Source: an uncultured Actinomycetes bacterium
GTDB lineage: Bacteria; Actinomycetota; Acidimicrobiia; Acidimicrobiales; RAAP-2
Direction of reading: 5' to 3'
Assembly: GCA_903825035.1 (NCBI GenBank)
Contig: CAIJYV010000021.1
Coordinates: forward strand, 1 to 64,000
DNA length: 64,000 nucleotides
In this document: positions 1 to 9,322 of the stretch, in pieces
How positions within the stretch are numbered: the stretch's first letter is position 1
Layout of the letters: the number at the start of each line of letters is the position of its first letter
Translations under genes and position numbers: made by a program
Notes under the pieces: model-generated
Told to the model about the DNA's origin: nothing
Databases searched by the model: none
The model's input: only the letters and a program-made list of their open reading frames with translations

Positions 1-87
1 ACTGCTCCACCCCGCGATGGAAAGACCAGTTTACTCACAGCGCCTCAAACAGTCAATTCGGCTTCAAAACTTGCTGCGAGTTCACAC

Positions 88-1257
88 TCACGAGGTCCAA
101 GTGGCGGAAATGACCACGACCCTAGAGGTTGGCAAATTCGCCCCAATCCCGCCGTGTCCCGTGGCGATCAGCGTGCCTGGAACACCTAATGCGGAAAGAA
201 TTCTTTTGACGGTGAGTGCCCGAGCGGTAGACAGGGCGGCGGGGTACGGATCAATTGGGGTCGGCTGAGAGTATCCATCAATGTGCACCACTAGACCATG
301 GTGGGTCTTTAGTTGAGCCGCAACCTGCTTCACGTGAAGATATTCTGCGTACGTGAGCATGTAGGTGTTGAGCCCAAATGTAATTCTCGCCACAACACCG
401 ACTATTCGTGCCGAGGTCAACACTCCAATAGAAACAGTGCGTGCGACTGAATTGCTGGAGAGCCCAGTGACCTGAATGGTATGTGTTCCAGCGGAAAATG
501 ACGAGGGGAACGCGACGAGCGCAGTGAAACTACCGGTTGAATTGGTTTGTGCCGTAGTTAGATACACACCGACAGGGAACGCGTACACACCAACTAAAGA
601 GTTAGGTTTGAATCCACGACCGGTGGCCAATATGAACTGACCCGCCGTGGCAGTCAGTTGACCTTGTGCATTCAATGGAACTGTTGATCCATTTGGAGCC
701 ACGGCACCAATCGAAACCGACCAAGTCGAATTCGTATACATAACGACACTGCTGCGATTCATACTCGTCGTCGTCGCACTCGATACAACCTGCCCCGCAA
801 CCGTAACTTGCGTAAATCCAGCGGGCTCCTCAACTGGCTGTGGCATTGGTGGAAGTCCTCCGTTCGGAATCACGGCGGTGGACACCGCATTCGAATTTGC
901 CGAGGGGGCAGAGTCCCCATTGCCGTTTGTTGCAACCACGGAGAAGGTGAAAGTGCTGTTGGCGCCCATTCCACTTATTGTGCAGCTCGTCGCACCAGTC
1001 GTGACGCAATTGTCGCCCCCGGGGGAGGCGGTAGCCGTATATCCAGTGATTGTTGACCCACCGTCACTGAGTGGAACGCTCCAAGCGATTGTGACGGTTC
1101 CAGAATTGAATCTGGCAAAAACCGACCCTGGGGCGACTGGCACCCCGGCCGTGCGGGGAGTCGCTGCGCCCACCGGTTCGCTAACACTGAGCAGGATTAG
1201 GAAAACCGCACCAAGTGCGAGGAATCGACCAATACTCGAAATACGAATTCGTGTCAT
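88..1257 (-). CDS. Secreted protein with fibronectin type III-like domain and degenerate OmpA-like C-terminus
   Basis: N-terminal signal/TM (MTRIRISSIGRFLALGAVFLILLSV); FN3-like segment (PGSVFARFNSGTVTIAWSVPLSDGGSTITGYTATASPGG); C-terminal GLVVHIDGYSQ...LSTARALTVKRILSALGVP resembles the OmpA family. Start chosen at internal Met; the ORF extends to 1326. Confidence 0.6.
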   Translation of the reverse strand: MTRIRISSIGRFLALGAVFLILLSVSEPVGAATPRTAGVPVAPGSVFARFNSGTVTIAWSVPLSDGGSTITGYTATASPGGDNCVTTGATSCTISGMGANSTFTFSVVATNGNGDSAPSANSNAVSTAVIPNGGLPPMPQPVEEPAGFTQVTVAGQVVSSATTTSMNRSSVVMYTNSTWSVSIGAVAPNGSTVPLNAQGQLTATAGQFILATGRGFKPNSLVGVYAFPVGVYLTTAQTNSTGSFTALVAFPSSFSAGTHTIQVTGLSSNSVARTVSIGVLTSARIVGVVARITFGLNTYMLTYAEYLHVKQVAAQLKTHHGLVVHIDGYSQPTPIDPYPAALSTARALTVKRILSALGVPGTLIATGHGGIGANLPTSRVVVISATWTS

Positions 1258-1363
1258 AGCAACCCCAATTATCATTTTCCAAATTTTACCCTGAAGTGAC
1301 AAATAATTACGTTTCTGCCAGATCAACGATTTTGGATGCGAAATTTCAAGTTAGGAAAACTAG

Positions 1364-3535
1364 TTACGCCGTGCTAGTTACGGAGAAGCTAGTCCCTCCG
1401 GCACTCAACGGCCCAGGCGTCGCCAACGGGGTTGCTCCATTCACCATCTGAATGATCTGCAAGGTATAGGCGGTTGCGGGTGCCGAAACGCCATTTACCG
1501 ATGCGGAGATGTTAGTAAAGGTGGTGATTGGAGTTGGCGCCATATTCGCTAGTTGACAGCTCGCCCCAAAACCGGCACCACAAATAAGTGGTCGCTCGAC
1601 TACCCACTCTGCCGAGACTTCTGCCGGGGTCGTCGAAAGGTTCGTCAGGGCAATTGAGAAGCTCCAGTTAGCCGTGGCATCAGTCATAGAGAGTGTCCAA
1701 ACGCCCGCGGAAAAGTCCACGGTAGCCGTGATCTGATCTCCCGGCTGCACCGAATCAGCATTGGGGAGATTAATGGAAGCTCCGCCCGCAATTGAACTAA
1801 TGCCATACATTTCGTACCAAGCGCCGTAGTTGGTTACACCATTGGTGCAAGTAACTACTGTGCCAAGTTGCTCAACGGTCGAAGATCCATAGCCGTCTAT
1901 GCCAACCCATTGTGATGCGTAGGCATTAGCGTGACCGGCACAGTTAGCCGCTGGAACAATCCAGGTTCCAGATACCCCCGTGAAGGTTCGACCCGTTGCC
2001 ACGTAACCTGACCAGTTATTTGAATTCAAAATAGTTTGCAGGGTTACGGTCAAGGTGGCCGCTGCGGTCGTGGCCGTTCCATTGGTATTGGTATAGGTGG
2101 CCTCGTAAACGTAACCACTCATCGAAGTAGTGGGCGTGAAGGTGTAGTTAGCTGTCGTCGCACCAGTAATTGGCGTGAAGGTTACGCCACTATCGGAAGA
2201 CACGCTCCACTGCACGGTGGGCGTTGGTGTTCCGGTAGCCGACGAGTAGAAGGTTACGCTCTTGCCACTTTGCACCATCGTGTCTACCGGACTTGTAGCA
2301 ATTACTGGGTAACTAGATACTGGCGGGATAGTCGTCGTGGTTGTTGTGGTGGTGGAACGCACCGTGGTCGTAGTCGTCGGTGCCGTCGTTGTAGTGGTTG
2401 GGGGTCGAGTAGTCGTTGTGGTCGGCGCTGGGACCGTAGTGGTCGTCGTAGTCGAACGAACAGTAGTGGTAGTAGTTCGAACCGTCGTAGTCGTGGTTGG
2501 AGGTCGCGTAGTCGTAGTGGTCGGCGCTGGGACCGTAGTCGTAGTGGGGCCGCTCGGTGCTGAGACGTGCAGGGTTGCAGGGCTAGAGACTGCTATTCCA
2601 CTCGCGTTGGTGAAAACCGCGCGGTACTTGAACCCATCCAGGCCGATATTGGTGTTGAGCGTAAGCGAAACGGAAGTTCCGCCAGCCACATTTTGAAATG
2701 TCGAACCGCCATCAACCGACGATTGCCACTGAACTGTGGGTTGGGGTCGCCCCGTTGCGGTTGCAACAAAGATGGCGCGTCCGCCAGCAAAAACCGAAAT
2801 ATCACTTGGATTGTGAGTGATGGCGGGAGCCACCGCCGTTGGCGCAGTGCTTTCTTCATCGGAACGATTTACAAACAATTGCGCTGGAAGAGTGGTTGCT
2901 GATCCTGAATCATTTGAAAACACTGCACGGAATAGATATCCCGCCATCGAAGCGACGACCGTAAAACTAAGTTGGCTGGAGGTGCTCGCCGAGGGAACGT
3001 TCTGATACGTGACTCCCCCATCACTTGAGTACTGCCACTGAATTGTCGGTACGGGATTGCCCGAGGCGCTCGCGGAGAATCGAGCCGTTCCACCAACTGC
3101 TGCACTTGCCGAGGTGGGATTGGCCGTCACGGTAGGGGCGAGTGGAGTAGTTGAGCTGACCACTGTCAAGGTGGCGGGGTTAGAGGTGGCGCTTCCGGCG
3201 CTCGAGCGAGCGACCGCCTCAAAGCGATATCCGCTTTGAGCCAAAGTCGCTACAAAGCGAATGCGAGAATCCTCACTCGACACAGCGCGGTAGGTCGCTC
3301 CACCATCAGTTGAGAAAAGCCAAGAAATGCTTGGGCGCGGATTACCCACCGCGCTCGCTGAAAAATTCGCAGTTTGCCCGGCAATCAGTGTTAGTGACTG
3401 TGGTTGTGCGCTGAAAGTAGGCGTGACGGAAGGACCGCTGTTCCCATCATCACGACTACTTGAAGCGCCAGCTCCCCCTGGGGACACGGTGAGGGCAACT
3501 ATCGAGAATAAAAGAGGCAGAAATAGTCGCTTCAC
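1364..3535 (-). CDS. Secreted multi-Ig-like protein with C-terminal glutamic peptidase (G1/eqolisin) domain
   Basis: Signal peptide MKRLFLPLLFSIVALTVSPGGAGA; repeated Ig-like units (FSASASGNPVPTIQWQYSSDGG); Thr-rich linker; NNWSGYVA...ASQWVGIDGYGSSTVEQLGT...YGAWYEMY...VSAEWVVERP matches G1 peptidase signatures, including catalytic Q and E. Confidence 0.8.
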   Translation of the reverse strand: MKRLFLPLLFSIVALTVSPGGAGASSSRDDGNSGPSVTPTFSAQPQSLTLIAGQTANFSASAVGNPRPSISWLFSTDGGATYRAVSSEDSRIRFVATLAQSGYRFEAVARSSAGSATSNPATLTVVSSTTPLAPTVTANPTSASAAVGGTARFSASASGNPVPTIQWQYSSDGGVTYQNVPSASTSSQLSFTVVASMAGYLFRAVFSNDSGSATTLPAQLFVNRSDEESTAPTAVAPAITHNPSDISVFAGGRAIFVATATGRPQPTVQWQSSVDGGSTFQNVAGGTSVSLTLNTNIGLDGFKYRAVFTNASGIAVSSPATLHVSAPSGPTTTTVPAPTTTTTRPPTTTTTVRTTTTTVRSTTTTTTVPAPTTTTTRPPTTTTTAPTTTTTVRSTTTTTTTTIPPVSSYPVIATSPVDTMVQSGKSVTFYSSATGTPTPTVQWSVSSDSGVTFTPITGATTANYTFTPTTSMSGYVYEATYTNTNGTATTAAATLTVTLQTILNSNNWSGYVATGRTFTGVSGTWIVPAANCAGHANAYASQWVGIDGYGSSTVEQLGTVVTCTNGVTNYGAWYEMYGISSIAGGASINLPNADSVQPGDQITATVDFSAGVWTLSMTDATANWSFSIALTNLSTTPAEVSAEWVVERPLICGAGFGASCQLANMAPTPITTFTNISASVNGVSAPATAYTLQIIQMVNGATPLATPGPLSAGGTSFSVTSTA
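2330..2548. repeat. Low-complexity repeat encoding a Thr/Pro linker (TTTTTVRPP/APTTTTT units)
   Basis: Iterated gtcgtagtgg-type sequence on + strand; in the minus-strand CDS it encodes PTTTTTRPPTTTTTVRTTTTTV repeats. Confidence 0.85.
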
Positions 3536-3577
3536 ACCAACGAATTTACCACGAGAAATGCCACGTGTACACGTTGG

Positions 3578-6403
3578 CTATTTTTTCAGTACGCCCTGGG
3601 CCTTTTTAATCGCCTGGTTCATCGCGTTTACATACTTCTGGTAGTCCGCCAAATTTCCGCTACTGAGCGCATTTTGAGCGTTCGTGTAGTCCGCGGCCGC
3701 CTCTTGCAAGTATTGACTTGCCGTTTTTCCAGTTCCCGCGTTCGCCCCTCCGCCGGTTGAGACATTTGCTCCCAGCACCTGGGAGAGTGCTCCCGCCAAC
3801 GTTGGTGCAATGGCTACGTCTTGGTTGTAGACGGCCACCACATATCGCAACTGAGGAATTGGATTCACCGAAGCAGTTACGTAGAAAGGCCGAATGTAGA
3901 GCAGGCTCTTGTCAAGCGGAATCATGACGTCGGCGCCGAGTAATACCTGCGAACCGTGTTGGTCATTCAAAGTTATTAGTGACGAGACGGCCGAAGTGTT
4001 GTTGATCTCCGAATCGGCCAGTGCCGGTCCAGTGACCGTGGTTCCACGTGGAGTCACGTACAGGTGAAGTTGTCCGTAGTTTGATGGATCCGATGTTGCA
4101 ATTAAGAATGCAGTCAGTCCCTGGACCTGTGATGCGTTACCAGCTGGCACGTAGGCCAAGGTTTCTGTCAGTTGTTGAACATTTGACCCAGGAAGAGAGG
4201 CGACTTGAACCAAGGGGCTCATTGACGCCAGACCTGTTCCCGAGGAGTTCTGCGCTAGTCCTTGCGTTGCCGAACCAGCCCCCGCTGAGGGTGACAACGT
4301 CCAACGGTCTGCCGCTGAGTAGAAGGCGCGGGCGTTCGTAATGTGATAGCGGCCTAAGAAAGCGGCTTGCACGTTGAACAAGTCAGTGGGGTAACGCAAA
4401 TGCTGGCGAATCGTGGATGGCATTTTGCTCTGGCTGGTGAACATCTTGGGGAACGCCGCTTCGTACGCACGAATAATCGGGTCGGACGGGTCAGTTACGT
4501 AGAACGTCATCTGTCCCGTGTAGGCATCAACGGTTACTCGGACTGATGCTCGTGCGTAGTTATAACTGCTTGGGAGTCCACCTTCTGGCGTGGACAGGGT
4601 GCTCGCATTTTGAGAATTGGGATACTGGTCGGTGGTGGTGTACCCCGTCAACACATAATCCAGCGAACCGTTATTAATTACTGCGTAGGGCTGCGAATCG
4701 AAATTCAAGAACGGTGCAGCCTTGCTCACCATCGCTTGAATATCGCGAGTAAACAACACTCGAGAATTAGCAGTGATCTGACTCGAGATTAAAAAGTTGA
4801 AGTCGCCCAAACGAAGTGCCAGCGCGGCGCGTGACAAGAAGCTGCCAACCTTCACTCCGCCCTTTGCGCCATAGTGAGTCTCGACCTGCTGTCCAGCATT
4901 CGCACCGGAATTCACTTGATAGTCAAGTTCGGCTTGTTTGGTGTTCGCCACTACCCAGCCCGGATCTTTAATACCGAAGTAAATCCCCGCTTGGCGAAGT
5001 ACTGCCATCGAAGGTACCGAAACGGGGGGTACATTGCCGACGGCCCAGACGGGGTTGCCGGTCACTGAGTTCGCTTGATTCGCTTCGAGAACGGCCACGC
5101 CAGCTCCGTGAGTGAATTGCAGGTGCTGGTTTACCCAACTTTGGCTAGGCAAATTTGCCGCGTTCAGCTGCCGAGCTCCAATAAGAACGGGCGTTACCTT
5201 GCCGTCGATCATGTATCGATCGATCCCCATCGAGGTAAATGTGTAGTACGAGCGGATGGCCTGACGGCGCTTGGTCGTTGCGAGCGAGATTTGTGGACTG
5301 GGATCCCAGAGGCGAATGTTGTTGATCGTTGGTTGGGCGGCGGCTAATTGCGACGGCGTAATTTTGGTTGCGCCGGGGAAAGTCTGGCTGCTCACTCCGG
5401 TGATGCCATAAGCGGTGCGCGTCGCAGCAATGTTTCGCTCAATCGAGACGGTCTCGAGCGAGGCCTGATTTGGACTCACCTTTACTGCTTGGAGAATTGA
5501 TGGGTAGGCGACGCCAATGACAAGGGCCACGAAGGCCCACAGCCCCACCGCCACAACGGGCAAAGACCATCCACGTCGGCGGACGTTGGCCAAAAGGATA
5601 AGGGCTGAGCCGATTGATAGGTAGAACAAAATCGTGAGCGCAGGAATTCGTGCGTGGATGTCGGTGTAGCCCGCTCCTTGAACGTAGCCATTGGTCGACG
5701 CAACCAAATGCCATTTAGCAAGAAGGTATCCAACGGCCTTCATAAAAGCAATGGCGGCACCAATTAAAGAGAGGTGCACCTTGACAGACGAAGAGACAAC
5801 GGGCCAGCTTTTGGTGGAACGAATTCCTCCGTTCAAAAGGTGGAAGACGGCGCTAACGAGCAAAGTCACGAACAGGGCAATTAAGACCCAGGTGACGACA
5901 AAACTCAGAAAGGGCAGCGTAAAGACGTAAAAACCAATGTTCTTGTGAAAGACCGGATCGACATTGGCAAAGTGTTGCGGGTGCAAAAAGAGCGCCAAAT
6001 TCTTCCATTGGCTTTGCGCGTTTAAGCCCGCTAGAAAACCCAAGACGAGCGCAATTGCGCCGTAGATTCTCTTTACGTACGGGGTCACGAAGTTTTGGTA
6101 GCGACGAGTCATCTCGTCTTCGGGTTCAAAGGACAGATTTTTCGCTCGTAAACGATGCGTCAGCATTAAGTTTCCGAAGATGAGCCCAGCGAAGGCTCCC
6201 CCAAACACGACAATCAGACCCAACTTGTAGGTAAACAACGTTGTGAAAATTGAACCAAATCCGCCCTGCGAGAACCACATTTGGTCGGTCCAAAACACTG
6301 CCACCGTCTTCAACGAGGCAAAGAGGACGAAGAGAAGGGCTAGGCCTAGCCCAAACCATGCCCTACGGGAGAAGCGGCCGAGTCGGCGAGGAGCAGAAGA
6401 CAT
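3578..6403 (-). CDS. UPF0182 family large membrane protein
   Basis: ~940 aa; multiple N-terminal TM helices followed by a large soluble region (YPSILQAVKVSPNQASLETVSIERNIAATRTAYGI; SYYTFTSMGIDRYMIDGK) typical of UPF0182/COG1615. Start ambiguous (6403 or 6421). Confidence 0.85.
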   Translation of the reverse strand: MSSAPRRLGRFSRRAWFGLGLALLFVLFASLKTVAVFWTDQMWFSQGGFGSIFTTLFTYKLGLIVVFGGAFAGLIFGNLMLTHRLRAKNLSFEPEDEMTRRYQNFVTPYVKRIYGAIALVLGFLAGLNAQSQWKNLALFLHPQHFANVDPVFHKNIGFYVFTLPFLSFVVTWVLIALFVTLLVSAVFHLLNGGIRSTKSWPVVSSSVKVHLSLIGAAIAFMKAVGYLLAKWHLVASTNGYVQGAGYTDIHARIPALTILFYLSIGSALILLANVRRRGWSLPVVAVGLWAFVALVIGVAYPSILQAVKVSPNQASLETVSIERNIAATRTAYGITGVSSQTFPGATKITPSQLAAAQPTINNIRLWDPSPQISLATTKRRQAIRSYYTFTSMGIDRYMIDGKVTPVLIGARQLNAANLPSQSWVNQHLQFTHGAGVAVLEANQANSVTGNPVWAVGNVPPVSVPSMAVLRQAGIYFGIKDPGWVVANTKQAELDYQVNSGANAGQQVETHYGAKGGVKVGSFLSRAALALRLGDFNFLISSQITANSRVLFTRDIQAMVSKAAPFLNFDSQPYAVINNGSLDYVLTGYTTTDQYPNSQNASTLSTPEGGLPSSYNYARASVRVTVDAYTGQMTFYVTDPSDPIIRAYEAAFPKMFTSQSKMPSTIRQHLRYPTDLFNVQAAFLGRYHITNARAFYSAADRWTLSPSAGAGSATQGLAQNSSGTGLASMSPLVQVASLPGSNVQQLTETLAYVPAGNASQVQGLTAFLIATSDPSNYGQLHLYVTPRGTTVTGPALADSEINNTSAVSSLITLNDQHGSQVLLGADVMIPLDKSLLYIRPFYVTASVNPIPQLRYVVAVYNQDVAIAPTLAGALSQVLGANVSTGGGANAGTGKTASQYLQEAAADYTNAQNALSSGNLADYQKYVNAMNQAIKKAQGVLKK

Positions 6404-6444
6404 ATCAGTTGGTGAACGCACAGCTTCAGCCTAGGTGAGGATGG

Positions 6445-8163
6445 CTACGGCAATACCAAGCAGGCGCAGCCAGCGTGAACTGGGGGGAATGCCGAACCCG
6501 ATGGGAATGGCTGCCCCGCTCGCACGGTACCATGGGCCTCGTTATTTGAGCAGTCATCACACGGTGCGTCACTGGGGGCAACGAGGAATCGGAGGTCTCT
6601 CGATTGAGATCCCGCCACAATTCCAGCGTTAAAGGCCCGACGTGAGGCGTCGGCGCAGAGTCTTTCGACCCGGGCTCCTCGCCATTCCTTGTACACGGTA
6701 TTGGCACGCTCGGCCCCATCGCCGGCCGATTCGGACAGTAGCCGCTTGCGCAGAGCCACCACGATCGTTACGGCGAGGTCGGTGGCGCATTCTTGGATGA
6801 CCACTGAACTGGTGATCCCGTCACCAATGCCGGTTTCATCCAGGACAAATTGAAGGCCACCTTGTGCGGCTTCGAACAGCGCTTCGTAGGCGGCATCAGC
6901 GTATCGAGCACGTTGGAGTCGCTCATCTTCGAGCTCGTCGACGATCATCCCTTGAACATCGCGCAACCGGTCGAGCATTACATTCTGATCATCTTGGAGC
7001 GCCCGCTTAACTTTTCGCGTCAACATGGTTAAAGAGGGCTCGAGCGCGGCGTCTCGTCGCACAAAGAGTTCTTCGGTGTCGGTAGTCGGCGCAGCGCGTT
7101 CAACGATTCGCTTGGCTACGACCGCCGTTGCCCCACGTTCTTCGAGGGTGGCTTGGCGCAGGCGCGAGAAAATGTCATTCACGACATCCGCATCAATGAC
7201 TTCGCCCTCATCGATAAATTGCTCGCTTCCGCCAAGCGACGGAGCGGGAGCGGCCGGCGGAACAGCATCCGCACCGACTTCAACAGCCCTGCGGGCACGA
7301 ACCTTGGGGGTGCCTTGCGTTGGGGGATCCGCCAGGTCTTGCTCTGGGCTGGACGAATCGAGACTGTCAGGTCGTGACGGTTGCAAGGTCGCGTTAGCGA
7401 GAGCTTCTTCTTCGGTGAGATCGGGAATTGGAATTGCACGACGCAAGGCCTCGAGGGCGGCGATTTTGGCTGCCTCATCTGAGCCTTGAATGTTGCCGAG
7501 CACACCATCCATCTGCTCACGCACGCCAAGGATGAAGGTGGCAATTGTGTCTCGTGCTGTTCTCAGTTGTTCGATTTGCATATGCAGCGCCTTGCGCTTC
7601 ACCGCCATGTCATTAAGCACTTGACGTCGAGCCTCTTTACCTAATTCAACAATCGACCGAGCTTGCTCTTGGGCGTGGGCGATTAATGCTTCGCCATTGA
7701 GTTTGCCTGAAGCCACGAGACGTTCAGCTGCTTCACGAGCATCACGCTCGAGTGCGTGGGCTGTATTTTCGGCCTCGGAGACAATCATTGACGCTCGTTC
7801 TTGAGCCTCAATGAGTTGATCAGAACTGCGTTGTTGGGCCTCGGAGAGAACTCGACCCGCCTCTTCGTGGGCGTTGCGCAAAATCTCTGCGGTCTTGCCA
7901 CCAATTCGCTCTACGAGCTCGGCTTCGGTGAGCTCTTCTGGTTTGACCGGTACCGGCAGAGGCGTTGGTTGGCGAAGGGCGTTAGCGAGTTGATCTTCGA
8001 GGTCACGGACCTGTGCTTCGTAGCGCTGCATCTCCTTAGCGACGCTTTCGAGGTGCAGTCGCACCTCATTGGGGTCTACCCCGCCACGGCGAATGGGCGT
8101 GAAGGTCATCCGAGAGACATCGGAAAATCCGCGTCTTCCTTGGGGTCCGCGCCGTTCATCCAT
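6445..8163 (-). CDS. DivIVA-like coiled-coil protein with C-terminal phage Mu-F/minor-head-like Cys motif
   Basis: N-terminal FTPIRRGGVDPNEVRLHLESVAKEM resembles the DivIVA N-terminus; long Ala/Glu-rich coiled coil; C-terminal SRRAFNAG...APSDAPCDDCSNNEAHGTVRAGQPFPSGSAFPPVHAGCACLVLP. Confidence 0.6.
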   Translation of the reverse strand: MDERRGPQGRRGFSDVSRMTFTPIRRGGVDPNEVRLHLESVAKEMQRYEAQVRDLEDQLANALRQPTPLPVPVKPEELTEAELVERIGGKTAEILRNAHEEAGRVLSEAQQRSSDQLIEAQERASMIVSEAENTAHALERDAREAAERLVASGKLNGEALIAHAQEQARSIVELGKEARRQVLNDMAVKRKALHMQIEQLRTARDTIATFILGVREQMDGVLGNIQGSDEAAKIAALEALRRAIPIPDLTEEEALANATLQPSRPDSLDSSSPEQDLADPPTQGTPKVRARRAVEVGADAVPPAAPAPSLGGSEQFIDEGEVIDADVVNDIFSRLRQATLEERGATAVVAKRIVERAAPTTDTEELFVRRDAALEPSLTMLTRKVKRALQDDQNVMLDRLRDVQGMIVDELEDERLQRARYADAAYEALFEAAQGGLQFVLDETGIGDGITSSVVIQECATDLAVTIVVALRKRLLSESAGDGAERANTVYKEWRGARVERLCADASRRAFNAGIVAGSQSRDLRFLVAPSDAPCDDCSNNEAHGTVRAGQPFPSGSAFPPVHAGCACLVLP

Positions 8164-8189
8164 CCTGTACAGATTAGGACCAATTGGCC

Positions 8190-9320
8190 CTAATTTTTAG
8201 CCGAAACGGGTTTAGTTAGCGGTTGAATTGGGCTGCCCCCAATATGGCGCAGTACCGCGAGGGCCTGTTGCAGGGTGTCGACACCAATGATTTGGAGCCC
8301 TGGTCCAGCATTGGCCCGGGCCACCGAGACCTCAATCTTCGGAACAATGAAGTATTTGGCGTTCGTGCGCGATACCGCCACCGTCTTTTCGGCAACACCC
8401 CCCACGTCGCCCACATTTCCGTACAGGTCCATGGTGCCGGTCACGGCAATTGGCACGTGTCCGGTGAGCGAGGCGCCGTTCAATTTGTCGATCAAACTCA
8501 AGGTCATCGCCAGTCCCGCCGACGGGCCTCCGATGTACTTGGTATCAATCGTGAACTTGGCGGGAAGGGATGAATAAATGCCATCTTCGGAGCTGACTCC
8601 GATGTATGACTTTCGAGATACCACCGCGCCCCCACAGCTGTCCTTACTTTGATTCTTCGCGACACCCGCCGAGGTGAGGCGAACCACCGAAGCGGCCTGC
8701 CACGTTAGAACACCAGTTGTAGAAATTTTGACCTTCTTGACCTCCGCTGAAATTAGCGTCTTCGCCGGAAGTTTGGCAACTGCTAACAACAGGTCGCACG
8801 AGTTCTTAATGGGGGTCGAGTTAATGCGAACAACTTCGTCGCCCACGTGTAATCCGGCCTTAGCGGCTGGTGAGTTATTGAATACGCCGGTGATGATCGA
8901 GCCACTGGGGCGTAAGGGGATCTTCCACCCCATCGCCCGAAGGGCCGAAACCTCTGCCGCTTGTTTGGCGTCCTGCATTTGCAAGAAGCCTTGCGCCTCT
9001 AATTGATTCACCGAGATGCCCGGCTGGACTAGCTCATTGATCGTTACGAACTCCTGATGGGACTGGAACTGACTCACCAACCAGCCCCAGGCCGAGAGCT
9101 GGCTTAAGTACACGTCGACGAGCATGATGTGATCAGGGTGCTGATTGGTTTGGAGGGCATCAACTTTGATAAGCGGCGGGACGTTCGTCGCCGTACCGGG
9201 AGTGATCACGTAGGTCGAGAGCTGCCAGCGCGATAGTCCAAAAATCACCGCGAGCACCACAAAAACGATGACGAGTGGTCGTTGAAAATGAAACTTCGGT
9301 TTTATGATTTCTATTGCCAC
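8190..9320 (-). CDS. YlbL-like PDZ domain protein with Lon-type (S16) protease domain
   Basis: N-terminal TM; PDZ segment (GSIITGVFNNSPAAKAGLHVGDEVVRINSTPI); S16 motifs (YIGGPSAGLAMTLSLIDKL; GTMDLYGNVGDVGGVAEKTVAVSR). Confidence 0.85.
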   Translation of the reverse strand: MAIEIIKPKFHFQRPLVIVFVVLAVIFGLSRWQLSTYVITPGTATNVPPLIKVDALQTNQHPDHIMLVDVYLSQLSAWGWLVSQFQSHQEFVTINELVQPGISVNQLEAQGFLQMQDAKQAAEVSALRAMGWKIPLRPSGSIITGVFNNSPAAKAGLHVGDEVVRINSTPIKNSCDLLLAVAKLPAKTLISAEVKKVKISTTGVLTWQAASVVRLTSAGVAKNQSKDSCGGAVVSRKSYIGVSSEDGIYSSLPAKFTIDTKYIGGPSAGLAMTLSLIDKLNGASLTGHVPIAVTGTMDLYGNVGDVGGVAEKTVAVSRTNAKYFIVPKIEVSVARANAGPGLQIIGVDTLQQALAVLRHIGGSPIQPLTKPVSAKN

Positions 9321-9322
9321 TA

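Noticed and set aside
17-268. 83-aa plus-strand ORF at the window start
   Set aside because: Mostly antisense to the FN3/OmpA-like CDS; no recognisable domain or RBS.
2036-2696. Plus-strand ORFs 2036..2563 (Arg/Gly-rich) and 2337..2696 (poly-Val)
   Set aside because: Antisense shadows of the Thr-repeat linker in the minus-strand peptidase gene; low-complexity translation with no family signal.
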